Assembly: GCF_023091745.1 (NCBI RefSeq)
Contig: NC_068912.1
Coordinates: 76,371,067-76,435,066, forward strand
Direction: 5' to 3'
DNA length: 64,000 nt
Source: Budorcas taxicolor
Taxonomy: Eukaryota; Chordata; Mammalia; Artiodactyla; Bovidae
Position 1 is the stretch's first letter, and each line of letters starts with the position of its first letter. Below, in pieces: positions 33,574 to 45,730 of this stretch. The position numbers were made by a program, and so were the translations under genes. The notes below the pieces were generated by a model. The model searched no databases. It was not told the origin of the DNA and saw only the letters and a program-made list of their open reading frames with translations.

Positions 33574-34070
33574 AGTTCAATATTAGCCCTGTTTAAAAAA
33601 TCAAAGACAATGGAGATAAGTTAAGTGGGTGGGTACAATACAATAGGAGGTGATAGGAAATGTGGAAAACTGGAAAGTATATACCCATTAAAAAAAAAAG
33701 TAGCTGCTCTGTCATATGAGGAAGTAGGCTAAGAAAGCTTAATATTCTGAAATTTCGAAAGAAGCCAGAAATCTTGATTCTAATGAGGAACCTCATGACT
33801 TCTTAATACTTGCAATGAAGAGTGCCTTTTGCAAAATAATGTGTGTGTCAAATCAAATCCATGGACCACAAGTTTGTGACCTCTGCTTTAGGGATCATGG
33901 AGTTTTTGTGACCTTGTCAGAGCTCCTTCATCTGTCATACTTGAAGCAAGTCTGGGGGGAAATCTGGCACTCTCAATTATATAACTAAAAGTAATTTCAA
34001 ATTGGAACTCTGAAATAACTAAGTAAAACTGATAATTATGTCAAAACTTCTCTTTTTTTATTGTATTTTA
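33574..34070. other. Unassigned non-coding sequence
   Basis: No gene or confident repeat; an A-run lies at 33689-33700. Confidence 0.45.
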
Positions 34071-34074
34071 AGTC

Positions 34075-34300
34075 TTGCCAAATGCATTCAAGTACATTAT
34101 CTTAGATTTTCCTCATAAATCAGGTAACTATTATTATGTACTTTTTATAGCTGAGGAAAATGGATTCAGAAGGACTAAGGAAACTGCTTTAACATCACCA
34201 AAATGTATGGTAGCACTGGGTTTTGAGCACCAGTGGATCTGTGCCTCCAACACCTTCTTTAAATAGTCTATGCTCTTCGCTGATATCCCAGGCATGACCT
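34075..34300 (-). mobile_element. MIR SINE, minus strand
   Basis: 'aagtacattatcttagattttcctcataaatcaggtaactattattatg...agctgaggaaaatggattcag...cactgggttttgagc' follows the antisense MIR consensus order. The 63-codon ORF over it is not a gene. Confidence 0.7.
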
Positions 34301-35355
34301 CAGGCCATCACCCCAGAATAATCACTTTTTGGTTTGTATGTTTCACATTTATTTGAAATTATCTTTAATACATCTAAATAACTTCTTAAAGGCAAACCAT
34401 GTTTTGGGGATGGACTAAATTACTGTTCCCAATTCTTTAGTAAAATTATACATCAAACTCTTGATCATGTGACTTTGCAAGGCCTCTTTGTCGTCTTTCC
34501 CTAACAGATTGATATCAAACTTAGTCAAGAGAATTTCTTTGGCAAATGGATGAGGGCAGAAGGCACATTGTACCAATTTGAGGGATTAAGAGGCATCATG
34601 TGTTTCTACTTTTTCTCCTGACCTCTGTGATCAGCTCATTTCCCAGTTCTCTTCTGCTCCTGATTTAGCCACAGAAGGAAATATGTGAAGCAGACCCAGA
34701 TTTGACCTGCTGCCTAGGGCTAAGCCCAGCCTAACTCAGCCAAGGTCAGCAGAACTGTACATGACTCATAGGTCCACGAGTGAGAAAAATACAAACTTGT
34801 TGATATAAGCTACTGAGATTTTGGGAGCAGCAATATCTGACTGCTTTACCGTTGTAACCATCCTTAGGAAAATAATCATTTTCATGCTTATGCCTTTTAA
34901 AATCTATCTGAACAATAAGAATTCTATAAATAGCTCAATAATAATAAAAGGAGAATATAAGCTTTTGGAGAACGGTATTCTTATATCTTCTAAACTAATA
35001 TTCCTACAGAAAATTAAGGAAGGTTCGAAGCAAAGAAAATAGAAAAGAAAACTCCATGTATTAATAGGGATATAATAAATTTGAGATATCAGGTGATTAA
35101 TGCCTTATAAGACATTGTTATTGATCCTTGTTCAGATCAACCGTTATTAAAGAAACACTTTTGTTAACTTTTTTATTTGGAAAAGGCAAACAGAAAAACA
35201 AAACAAGGGAACAACAACAAAATCCTTTGTTTTCTTTATTGGTTGAATTATTTCCACCTGCAATTGATTAAAACCATTTTTTCCCCTCTTTTTCTTCTTT
35301 CAGATTCTTTGAACTGGGATGAAAATCATGACTCTGAAGATCTGAAAAAAAAAAA
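34301..35355. other. Unassigned, probably single-copy sequence
   Basis: No gene or repeat recognised over about 1 kb. Confidence 0.5.
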
Positions 35356-35357
35356 TC

Positions 35358-35551
35358 ATCATAGTTGTTTTTAACCCAGGTTATGCTTTTGAATTACTTG
35401 GGAAGCTTTTTATAAAACACAAATACCCAGAACTTTCTCCTAGAAATTCTGATTTAATAGGCCTAAGTAGGGCTGGGACAAAGGTACATTGTGACACGTC
35501 TCCCGAGGTGATTCTAACAGGAAACCAGGGTTGAAAACTACTGTCTTTACA
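35358..35551. mobile_element. MER5A-like hAT (Charlie) DNA-transposon remnant
   Basis: The order 'gttatgcttttgaattacttgggaagctttttataaaacacaaatacccag', 'ttctgatttaataggc', 'gtgattctaacaggaaaccagggttgaaaac' fits MER5A, a non-autonomous hAT. The terminal repeats (agttgtttttaaccc and gggttgaaaactact) are degenerate but still complementary. Confidence 0.7.
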
Positions 35552-36399
35552 GGAGATAGATTGCCAGTTTTTTAAAAAAAGTTAATAAAATATCTTTACA
35601 ATAAGAGACAACATATTAAAGAATGCTTTGAACTAAAAAAAAAAAAAAGTCCCAGGAAAGCATCATGGCTAATAAAATGAAAAGTTGAGTATGTCACCTT
35701 TTTCAATTAACACCTTCTTTCAAGTAAACTACCAACTGAGTAATGAACACATCTCACCCATTCCACCTAGGAGAGAGCGGATCCTGGCAGCTGGAAGGGC
35801 AACATCACTCATATTTCTCATTCGCAATCATTGACTCAAGATAGGAAATGGATTTTCTTTCATTGAAATGTCTTGATAATAACTGAGTCCCTAATTATCA
35901 GTAAACTACAGAAAACAATGGGATTTTAAGTCTTGCTTTGCAAACATAGTATATTTTCTGGCTTTTGGAATATGGCCAGGTCATTACTTTTTGTGTTCAA
36001 AATATATGTTCTATCTATTGAAAGCTCAGAGTCACAACGGCATTCTTGATTCACCCATTTTAAAAGGTTCCACTGAGCTCAGTTAAAACGTATGAGTAGA
36101 GATAGGGAGTTGTCAATAAATGAGATCTGCTATAAAATCTAAGCACTTGTCACCAATTTTTGCAGATTTTCAAAGGAGAGAAATACATATAATGCTGCAC
36201 ATTTACTGATTATAATTTAGGAGAGTTGGACCTGAAAGATGTGGTTTGCAGGCTGAAAGTTAAGAGCTAAGCTTACTCCAGAAATCAGTTTTGTTCACAT
36301 GCTTCTCCCCCTTTCTTATTTCCTAAATTCAGTAACTAAATGTTAAGGATTCTCTCTCTCTCTTTCTCTCAGAACTGTTATTCATGTCCTTCATTTCAC
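35552..36399. other. Unassigned non-coding sequence
   Basis: No gene recognised. It includes A-rich runs and a CT microsatellite at about 36350-36371. Confidence 0.5.
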
Positions 36400-36850
36400 A
36401 GTCTTCCTACAACTGGCAGTATTAAACCCCCAACATCTCTGCCACCATCTCAGTCCATTTTGTACACTGCCTCTAGGGTTAGCTTTGTAAACACAAATCT
36501 GACATAGTACTGCTATCACACAAATGTTTTGGTTCCTTATATCAAACAATATCAATTCTAAAATCATAGCTTTTGCATATATGGTAATGTACCATATACT
36601 CTAGGCCCAAATGAATTTCCAATATAACTCTTTATTCCATGCAACCTACAGTTATCATATCATAGCCAGCTTCATGATTGTTCAACCTCAGTATTCACAC
36701 AGGGTCCTATCCTCAGAAAGACTTCTTTGGTTAATGCTCTGTTGTTGCTTTCTTGAAATTCCTAATAATCCTCCTTTTGAACATCTGTTTTATAAGTGAA
36801 GTCTAATGGAACAACGGAACATGTGCATGAACAGAGGAGGTATACACACT
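36400..36850 (+). mobile_element. L2-like LINE 3' region, plus strand
   Basis: 'ctgccaccatctcagtcca', 'gctttgtaaacacaaatctga', 'tatcctcagaaagacttct' follow L2 sense order, heavily diverged. Confidence 0.45.
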
Positions 36851-37421
36851 GCATGTCTGCAGTTCTTTAATGCTGTCTCCACAAATAGCATCTGTGATGC
36901 CCCAATGAACACAGAATTCCAGAGAACCCACAATGTGTGGTATTTCTGTAGGATTAAAGCAAACATGAAGTATGTGCATTACAACTTAAACTAAGTAAGT
37001 AGGTTTATGATAGCCTTGAGAGTCCATACTTTGCTTGAACAATAACTCACTTTAAATGCCAAAAAGAAGGCAATGGCATTTTTAAAAGCACAAAGAACCA
37101 AGAAATCCTATCAAATCCTTTCTTATTGTTGTTACTTCCCTATACTAACCAGCTAACTACTAAATATAAACGTGTAGAAAGAACATAGAAAAACCTATAG
37201 TTTTTAGTCTTTTTAACTGCTCAGTAAGTAGAAGGTTGAGAGTAGTGATAAAATGTGCATAGATCAAGATGTAAAATAGCTGATTTAGTTTTCTGTGGCA
37301 TTTCCATTGTTGTGATAAGAACAAAATATATATGCATGTATTTTCTTTAAAAGAATTGTGTCATTTTGGTGATTCCACATATGAGTTAAATATTTGCATT
37401 TAAAACTGATATAAAACTATT
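36851..37421. other. Unassigned non-coding sequence
   Basis: No gene or repeat recognised. Confidence 0.45.
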
Positions 37422-37432
37422 ATTGTGCAATA

Positions 37433-37651
37433 AGGGCATCCCCGTTGGCTCAATGGTAAAGAATCTGCCTTCCGATACAGGAAATGTTGGTTTGATCCCT
37501 GGGTTGAGAAGATCCCCTAGAGAAGGAAATGGCAACCCACTGCAGTATTCTTGCCTGGGAAATTCCATGGACAGAGAAGCCTTGCAGGCTACAGTCCGTG
37601 AGGTCACAAAAAAGTCAGACATGACTTAACAACAACTAAATAACAGCAACA
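37433..37651 (+). mobile_element. Bov-tA SINE with 11-bp TSD
   Basis: gggcatccccgttggctcaatgg head, B-box-like ggtttgatcc, BovA body, gacatgacttaacaac end. TSD attgtgcaata at 37422-37432 and 37652-37662. Confidence 0.94.
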
Positions 37652-37705
37652 ATTGTGCAATATAAAGGTGAATGGAAAACTTCATGATAATAGTTAAAAT
37701 TTAAT

Positions 37706-37797
37706 TTTTATTTATTTATTTATTTATTTATTTTTTTGCTTAGGAAAACTAAAAAAAAAAAAAAACAAAACAAAAAACAAAAAAAAACAAAAAAATA
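37706..37797. repeat. (TTTA)n followed by A-rich tract
   Basis: A TTTA microsatellite (about 37706-37737) followed after a few bases by an A-rich tract with interspersed C (37748-37797). It is likely polymorphic in length. Confidence 0.8.
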
Positions 37798-37939
37798 ACC
37801 ACCATGACAAGTCAAGAGAAAGACTGGAAGAAACCTTTAATAGCATTTTTTACTGCTTTTCTTTAAATCAAACAATCCCACAGTTTTCATTTTGCAACTG
37901 AGCCTTGAAAAGTATTTAGCCAGCTTTGCATCATTTAAC

Positions 37940-38200
37940 TTCTGCTCTTTCTTCAAATACTTTCATTGCACATGCATTCTTCTGCCTACAGTGTTCTTCT
38001 AAACCTGAGAATTCCTACTCATCCTTCATAGCCCAACATGAATGTCACCTTCTCTGTGACAATTTTCCTAAAGTCTCTAGGACAAAGTCGGGTACTGCTT
38101 TCATACTATTAACTGTGATGCCTTTAAGGTAGGGCCTGGGCACTATTTAATAACAAGCACATATGTAGGCATTTAGTGAAAAATTCACTGAATGAAATGC
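37940..38200 (+). mobile_element. L2-like LINE 3' end, plus strand
   Basis: 'cctgagaattcctactcatccttcatagcccaacatgaatgtcaccttc' is a clear L2 3' motif, followed by a degenerate terminal part. Confidence 0.65.
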
Positions 38201-39490
38201 CAGTCAAGGAATTAAGTAGTAAAGGGCTTTTTATTCTATGATTTGTCCTAGACTCCTACACTCTTCTAGAGATGACACTGCTTTTGTCACAGGCTCACAC
38301 TTGTTGTCTAATGAAAGTAGTTGTAATTTAAAGCAGTTTTCTGCTTGCTGAGTCAAGACCCCTTTATCTTTTCCTTTCAAGATGAGAGCATAACTGGTAC
38401 AGCCAAAGGTGATCTTATTTCCAGCCATTAAACAATGTTAATTTCATGGGCTAAAGAGAGAATAAGCTTATGCAAATGAAAATGATTTTTGCCGGCACAC
38501 GGTTTATTAATATGAATATGTTAGCGATTCATGATCCATAGCCTTCCCCAATAGGTATGATTCAGAAGGTCAAGGTTATTTTTTTTTTTTCTGAAAAGAG
38601 ACCCATATTTAATATGCAGATGACTTCTCAGAGGTAGGCTCAGAACCACTCACATTCCAAATAGCTTCTTCTACTGTACAAAAATCAATGAACTGCAGAG
38701 CAAATGTGAAAAGGAAAACTGAATTTCTCTGTGAAACCCCACAGAATTCAGAACAGGCACAAAGATATGACTTACTGAACTTGATCCAACACTTTAACCC
38801 ATTCAAGTACATGTCAAATATATCTATTATAAAGTAGAACACTTCTGGAATAGAAATGTAATTTTTCATGGTGAAGGGTGCTGATAGTATTTCTTGTGCT
38901 CATGAAAAACTTTAATAGTTTCCATGCATCATTAGTACACATAGGTTATGGATCTTTCATGCTAATATCTGGGCAGAATATAATATGAAATATATTCATG
39001 AAGAACAAAATGAAAGATCACTTAGCTAAAGTAGGTATTTATCATGTCTAGATATACTCATCCTTCTTTGTTTTAAAGCCATTTTTCCTTAGAGAGAATA
39101 CTGTTAATCAAGTGCCCCTGAAATGCCAGTTTTGTATTGTTTCTGTTAACAGCTGGGTGGAGCAGATTGTCTTTGTTCTAATCTGATGCTCCTTGAAATT
39201 AAACCATAAATGTATAAAATACTGGTTAAGGTACATTTTGAAAACTGCAAAGATTTTTTTTTTTAATGATAAATGCCTGTAAATGTGTATGGTACATATG
39301 GAGATCTACCTTCCTTTTGAACTCAGCCTATCAGAGAGACATTTTCATAAATCAAGACTACCAGTCTAGAACCCAAATATGAGAGTAGGAAGAGAAAAAA
39401 AGGCATAAATGATTTAGTCTATTCTTTTTTCTTTAGCTCTGCTGGAAGTCTTTGTCTACCAGAAATAAAAAGATAACAGGTCAAGTAAGG
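38201..39490. other. Unassigned, probably single-copy sequence
   Basis: No gene or repeat is recognised over 1.3 kb; T-runs at 38580-38590 and 39255-39264. The ORF at 38609-38869 (minus) has no domain. Confidence 0.5.
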
Positions 39491-39500
39491 AAATGTAAAT

Positions 39501-41083
39501 CTGGTAAACTCAGCAGTAGCCACAGACTGGAAAAGATCAGTTTTCATTCCAGTCCCAAAGAAGGGCAATGCCAAAGGATGTTCAAATCACCGTACAATTG
39601 AACTCATCTCACATACTAGCAAGGTTATGCTCAAAATCTTTAAAGCTAGGTTTTAGCAGTAGGTGAATCAAGAACTTCCAGATGTACAACTTGGGTTCTG
39701 AAGAGGCAGAGGAACTGGAGATCAAATTGCCAACAATTGTTGGATCATAGAGAAAGGAAGGGAATTCCAGAAAAATATCTACATCTATGTCATTGATTAC
39801 ACTAAAGCCTTTGACTGTGTAGATCACAACAAACTGTGGAAAATTCTTAAAGAGATGGGAATATCGGACCACCTTACCTATCTCCTGGGAAACCTGTATG
39901 TGGGTCAAGAAGCAACAGTTAGAACAGGACATGGAACAATGAACTGTTTCAAAATTGGGAAAGGAGAATGTCAAGGTTGTATAGTATCACACTACTTATT
40001 TCGCTTATATGCAGAGTACATCATGTGAAATGCCAGGCTGGATAACTCACAAAGTGGAATCAAGACTTCTGGGAGAAATATCAACAACCTCAGATATGCA
40101 GATGATACCACCCTAATGGTAGAAAGTGAAGAGGAACTAAAGACTTTGCCTCTTGATGAGAGTGAAAGAAGAGAGTTAAAAAGCTGGTTTGACACTCAAC
40201 ACTATAAAAACTAAGATCATCACATCCTGTACCATCACGTAATAGCAAATAGAAGAGGGGGAAAGTGGAAGCCATGACAGATTTATTTTCTTGGCCTTCA
40301 AAATCACTGTGTATGGTGATCATGAAATTAAAAGATGCTTGCTCCCTGGAAGGAAAGCTATGACAAAGCTAGACAGCATATTAGGAAGCAGAGACATCAC
40401 TTTGCCAACAAAGGTCCATATAGCCAAGTGTCAGTTGCTCAGTCACATCCAACTCTTTGCAACCCCATGGACTTTGGCCCCTCAAGCTCCTCTGTCCATG
40501 GCATTCACCAAGCAAGAGTACTGGAGTGAGTTGCCATTCCCTTCTCCAGGGGAACTTCCCAACCCAGGGATCAAACCTGGGCCTCCCATATTATAGGCAG
40601 TTTCTTTACTGTCAAAGCCATAGGGAATCCCCCATCTAGCCAAAGATATGGCTTTCCAGTAGTCATGAATGGATATGAGAGTTGAACAATAAATAAGTTT
40701 GAGTACTGAAGAATTGCTTTTGAATAGTAGTACTGGAAAAGACTTTTGAGAGTCCCTAGGACTGCAAGAGATCAAATCAGTCAATCCTAAGGGAAATCAA
40801 TCTTGAATATTCATTGGAAGGACTGATGCTGAAGGTGAAGCTCCAATACCTCAGTCACCTGATGTGAAGAGCCAACTCATTGGAAAAGACCTTGATGCTG
40901 GGAAAGATTCAAGGAAAAAGGAGAAAGAGGAGGCAGAGGATGAAACTGATTATGAAATAGGATCATTGACTTAATAGATATGAACTTGAGCAAACTCCAG
41001 GAGATAGTGGAGGACAGAGGATGCTAATGGCTATGGCCCATGGGGTCACAAAGAGTCAGACACAACTTAGCAACTGAACAAGA
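39501..41083 (+). mobile_element. Old BovB LINE, 10-bp TSD, carrying a Bov-tA
   Basis: It begins shortly before the VFIPIPKKG-coding segment of RT and runs to a degenerate tail. It is more diverged than the other BovB copies (for example motif A reads IDYTKAFD; YADD is intact at 40095-40106), with many stops. It is interrupted at 40428-40631 by a minus Bov-tA. TSD aaatgtaaat at 39491-39500 and 41084-41093. It lacks the one-base deletion seen in three other copies. Confidence 0.92.
40428..40631 (-). mobile_element. Bov-tA SINE inside an old BovB
   Basis: Antisense Bov-tA from gtgtcagttgctcagtc to the antisense head ending gccatagggaatcc. Flanked by ccatatagccaa (40416-40427) and ccatctagccaa (40632-40643), a 12-bp TSD with one mismatch taken from the BovB itself. 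Confidence 0.92.
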
Positions 41084-41093
41084 AAATGTAAAT

Positions 41094-41241
41094 GACCAAA
41101 ATACAAACAAGAAGTACACCTGATCAATTACAGAATCCTACCAATTCTTTCAAGATAGATTTTTTAAATCTGTTAAACATCTTACCATCTCTATTTCCGA
41201 AAACATAATGAAGGACAGCAAAGAATTGGATTCCTTAAAAA
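41094..41241 (+). mobile_element. L2-like LINE, left arm (split by L1)
   Basis: 'ctaccaattctttcaagatagattttttaaatctg...catcttaccatctctatttcc' is L2-like in sense orientation; the sequence continues after the L1 at 44264. Confidence 0.4.
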
Positions 41242-41250
41242 TCTCCTTAA

Positions 41251-44200
41251 AAGAGAAGTTACAACTGAGTCCACAGAAATACCAAGGATTATGAGAGACT
41301 ACTATGAACAACTGTATGCCAATAAAATGGACAACCTGGAGGAAATGGACAGATTCTTATAAAAGTAGTCTCTCAAGACTGAGCCAGGAAGAAATAGAAC
41401 ATATGAACACAATCACTGAAATTGAAACTGTTATTAAAAATAAAAATCCCAACAAAGTCCAGGATGTGATGGATTCACAGGCATCACAATCACAATCACT
41501 GACATTGAAACTGTTATTTTAAAAAAATTCCCAACAAAGTCCAGGATGTGATGGATTCACAGGCAAATTCTATCAAACATTAAGAGAAGAGTTAAAATTA
41601 TTCTTCTGAAACTATCCCAGAAAATCACAGGGGAAGGAAAACATCCAAACTCATTCTATGAGGCCACCATCACCCTGATACCCAAATAAGCAAAGATACT
41701 ACAAAAAAAGGAAAGAAAGTACAGGCCAATATCACTGATAAACATAGATTTTTAAAAAATATCCTCAACAAAATACTAGTAATCCAAATCCAACAATACA
41801 CTTCAAAGATCATACACAATGATCAAGTGGAATTCATCCCAGGGATGCAAGGATTTTTCAGTATCTGCAAGTCAATCAATGTGATACACCTCATCAACAA
41901 ATTGTCAATTCAACAATATTATCAATTCAATAGATGCAGAAAAAGCTTTTGACAAAATTCACACTCATTTATGATAAAAACTCTCCAGAAAGTGGGCATA
42001 GAGGGAACACAATTCAACATAATAAAGGCTATTTATGACAAACCTATAGCTAACATCACACTCAACAGTGAAAACCCGAAAACATTTCCTCTAAGATCAG
42101 GAACAAAACAAGAATGTCCACACTCACCACTTTTATTCAACATTATTTTAGAAGTCCTATATACAGTAATCAGAGAAGAAAACAGGTAAAGGGAAATCAA
42201 ATTGTAAAAGAAGAAATTAAACTGTCACTATTTGCAGATGACATGATACTATAAATAGAAGATCCTAAAGATGTTACCAGAAAACTATTAGATCTCATCA
42301 GTAAATTTGGTAAAGTTGCAGGTTACAAAATTAATACACAGAAATCTGTTGCTTTTCTATACACTAACAATGAAAGATCAGAAAGAGAAATTCATGAAAC
42401 AAATCCATTTAACATTGCATCAAAAAGAATAAAACACCAGGAATAAGCCTACCTAACAAAAGACCTATGCTCCAAAAACTATAAGATGCTGATGAAAGAA
42501 ATCAAAGAGGAAACAAGTCCCAGAAAAGATACACCATGTTTGTGGGCTGGAATAATCAATATTTCAAAATGACTACACTACCCAAGGCAATCTAAAGATT
42601 CAATGCAATCCCTATCAAATCACAATGGTATTTTTCACAGATCTGAAACAAAAAAGTCTTAAATTTATATGGAGACAGAAAAGATCCTGAATAGCTATAA
42701 CAATCTTAATGAAGAAAAAAAAAGCTGGAGGAATCAGGCTCTCTGACTTCAGACTGTACTATAAAGCCTGTCACCAAAAGAGTGTAGTACTGACACAAAA
42801 ATAGATCAATGGAACAGGATAGAAAACCCAGATAAACCCATGCATCTATGGTCAATTAATTTATGACAAAGAAGGCAAGACTATACAGTGTTAGAAAGAG
42901 GGTCTCTAAAACAAACAGTGCAGGAGAAACTGGGCATGTAAAAAAGAAAATAAAGTTAGATTGTTCTTTAACACCATACACAAAAATAAACCCAAAATGG
43001 ATTACAAACCTAAATGTGAGACTGGACACTATAAAAAAAAAAAAAAAAAAAAAAACCCAAGAGGCGATCATGTCACTGTGACATAAATTATGGCAATATA
43101 TTTTTCAATCCATCTCCCAGAATAATGAAAATAAAAGTAAACATAAACAAATGGAGCCTACTTAAACTCCAAAGCTTTTGCATAACAAAGGAATCAATAA
43201 ACAAAATGAAAAGACAGCACAGAGATTTGGAGAAAATACTTGCAAATGATGAGCCTGACAAGAGACTAGTTTACAAAATTTGCAAACCGGCTCATGGTGC
43301 TCAACAGCATCAAAACAAAACAACAAATGGGAGACCTAAATAGACATTTCTCCAAAGAAGACACACAGATGGCCAAAAGGCGCATGAAAAGATGTAAAAC
43401 GCTGCTGATAGAGAAATGCAAATCAAAACTACAATGAGATATCACCTCACACCAGTCAGAATTGCCATCGTCAAAAATCCATAAACAATGCTGGAGAGAG
43501 TGTGGAGAGAAGAGAACCCTCCTACACTGTGGGGATGTAAATTGGTACAGCCACTTTGGAAAACAGTATGGAGGTTCCTTAAAAACAGAGCTACCATATG
43601 ACCCTGTAATCTCACTTCTGGGCATATATCTGGAGAAAAACATTATCCAAAAGGAAGCTTGCATCCAAGCATTCATTATAGCACTCTTTACAATAGCCAA
43701 GATATGGAAGCTATCTAAATGTCCACCGACAGAGGAACGTATAAAGAAGATGTTGTACATATGTACAGTGGAATATTACTCAGCCATTATAAAGAATGAA
43801 ATAATGCCATTTGTAGCAACACGGATGGACCTAGAGATCGTCATACTGAGTGAAGTAAGCCAGGCAGAGAAGGAGAAATATCCTATGACAACCCTTATAT
43901 GTGGAATCTAAAAAGAAATGATACAAATGAACTTATTTACAAAATAGAAAGACTCACAGACTTAGAGAATGAACTTATGGTTGCCAGCAGGGGGAAGAAT
44001 GGGAGGAAGGGATAATTAGGGAGTTTCAGATGGACATGTACATATTGCTATATTTAAAATGGATAACCATAAGGACCTACTGCATTGCACAGGAATGTCT
44101 GCTCAATGTTATGTGGCAGCCTGGATGGGAGGGGAGTTGGGGACAGAATAAATACATGCATATGAATGGCTGAATCCCTTTCCTGTTAACCTGAAACTAT

Positions 44201-44254
44201 CACAATAGTGCTAATCAACCACACCTCAGTAAAAAATTAAAACTTTTAAAAAAT
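41251..44254 (+). mobile_element. L1 LINE, 3.0 kb, 5'-truncated, with TSD
   Basis: It covers the second half of ORF2 and the 3' UTR. The RT catalytic region reads FADDMIL (about 42233-42253), the L1 form of the motif, followed at once by a stop. Downstream are the C-terminal ORF2 segments and a 3' UTR ending near aaaaaattaaaactttt. Damage includes an 83-bp tandem duplication (41411-41576), an internal A-run of 22 bases near 43034-43055 replacing coding sequence, and many stops. tctccttaa at 41242-41250 and 44255-44263 is the TSD. Inserted in an L2-like LINE. Confidence 0.93.
43462..43911 (+). pseudogene. L1 ORF2 C-terminal remnant (149 aa open)
   Basis: The longest open stretch in the L1. 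It encodes the ORF2 C-terminal region (WRECGEKRTLLHC, YDPVISLLGIYLEKN, VEYYSAIIKNEIMPF, SEVSQAEKEKYPM) and ends near the natural ORF2 stop. The upstream RT and endonuclease are broken or missing, so it has no function of its own. Confidence 0.85.
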
Positions 44255-44263
44255 TCTCCTTAA

Positions 44264-44870
44264 CAATCATACCTCAAGATAGCCTTCTTCCAGCTTTCTA
44301 CACTACAAATTATCACATTTAGAAGTAATTTTGACCAATTGCCTGCAAAGCTTAAATCTCTGCAGTGACTTTCCATTGCTCTAAAATCCCAAACTTTAAT
44401 CCTGGTTTACAAGTCCTCCGGGCTCGTAGAACTGCTTCTATATCAAGGTTGAACTTCAACTTCTCAGTCTCAACTTTGTTATCTAAAATTTAATCACCTG
44501 AACTTTGACTCCAAACCATCATTCTCTCCATTGTGGTCTGGCTAACTCCTACTGAAGAGACAACTAGCCCTAAAAAATGATGACAGTACAGAGAACTTCC
44601 TGTCCTCCAGGAATAGATTCTCAGGTTATGTATGTTTTATCACCTTATATTTCCTCTTTCCTAATGCTTATCCCAATTAGTATGAATTTATTTCATCCTA
44701 ATTGTTATAAGGACATATCACAATGTTTGTTCAGCATCAATATTTTCTATTTTTTTAAGATCTGTGAGAGTAGGAATGTAACTGCCTTATATAGCTCTCT
44801 ATAGCTACTATCAATAGTTTAATAGTATTAGATAAATAATAGGTGCTTGGTTTCTGCTAAGTCAATTGGA
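44264..44870 (+). mobile_element. L2-like LINE, right arm
   Basis: 'caatcatacctcaagatagcc', 'ctgcagtgactttccattgctctaaaatccc', 'ggctaactcctactgaagag' follow sense L2 order, continuing from 41241. Confidence 0.55.
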
Positions 44871-44879
44871 ACACAGTTT

Positions 44880-45110
44880 ACAAATGTTGGTTGGGCTCTT
44901 CTAAAGAGGCTATGAAAGCCAAGGCAGAGATTTTGGACTTGACTCTGTAGGGAATGGAAAGCAAGTGAATGTGTTTGAGCAAGGAAATAGCAGAATAAAA
45001 ACAATTGTTTAGAAACAGTGATCTAATAGCTTTCTGGAGAATGGTCCCAGATAAAAGGCTACTACAGAACTCTAGTTAAGACTAAGTAACTTATAACCTA
45101 AACCTATTGT
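44880..45110 (-). mobile_element. L2-like LINE, minus strand
   Basis: 'gagattttggacttgactctgtagggaatggaaagc...gagcaaggaaatagcag' is the antisense of an L2 3' segment, in opposite orientation to its neighbour. Confidence 0.5.
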
Positions 45111-45242
45111 AGAGAAGATGGACAGTGAGAATAAAAAGAAATGGAGGGATGTCATTCCATTTTTTTCCCATAAATTACTTGGGTGTAGTCATTTTATTTC
45201 ATTAGGCAACCTCTTTTTATTCTGTGACTATAACAGGAGGAT
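45111..45242. other. Short unassigned spacer
   Basis: Nothing recognised. Confidence 0.4.
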
Positions 45243-45730
45243 TGTAATAGGGTACACAGATTGCATTAGGGAAGAACAAATCTGACTCCACACTAGATCT
45301 GCTCTGTTCACACACTTAGTCATGCTGGTTCTGTAAGTTTTGTAAAAGAATGTTGCCTATAGCCTGGAATATACAAGATAGCCTATTCTCAGGACTCTGT
45401 GAACTTGAAAGAGTCCATTCATATAGAGATAACAAAGTTGTAGCACAGAGAATAGTATTTGTTTTGTCGGAGATTTACAGGAACATCCTGATCCAAACTA
45501 TGTGGACAAGAACATGGGATTTCAACACCAAGAAGTTTGTAACAACTAATCAGGTACCTCCCTCATAAAGTGCTTTGCTGAAACCCTCAAGGAGTTTGGG
45601 GTTTTTAGGGCACGAGCCACCAGTCTCCTTGCATGACCCTGCAATAAACCTTCTTCTGCTTCAATCTCCAATATTTTGGCCTGTTTGGTCTTACTGTGTG
45701 TTGAGCACATGAACTCACACCAGTAATAGG
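45243..45730 (+). mobile_element. Probable solo LTR of a ruminant class I ERV
   Basis: A 490-bp unit with LTR layout: 'ttgcattagggaag', 'tgactccacactagatctgct', 'ttagtcatgctggttctgtaag', then near the 3' side a polyadenylation signal AATAAA (about 45643) and the R/U5-like 'aaccttcttctgcttcaatctccaatattttggcctg'. It resembles the bovine BTLTR1-type LTR as I remember it. No internal region or second LTR is next to it. gtaatagg occurs at both ends (45244-45251 and 45723-45730). The exact borders are uncertain. Confidence 0.65.

Noticed and set aside
45243..45730. A complete provirus at the LTR
   Set aside because: No internal gag/pol/env-like sequence or second LTR lies within 10 kb on either side.
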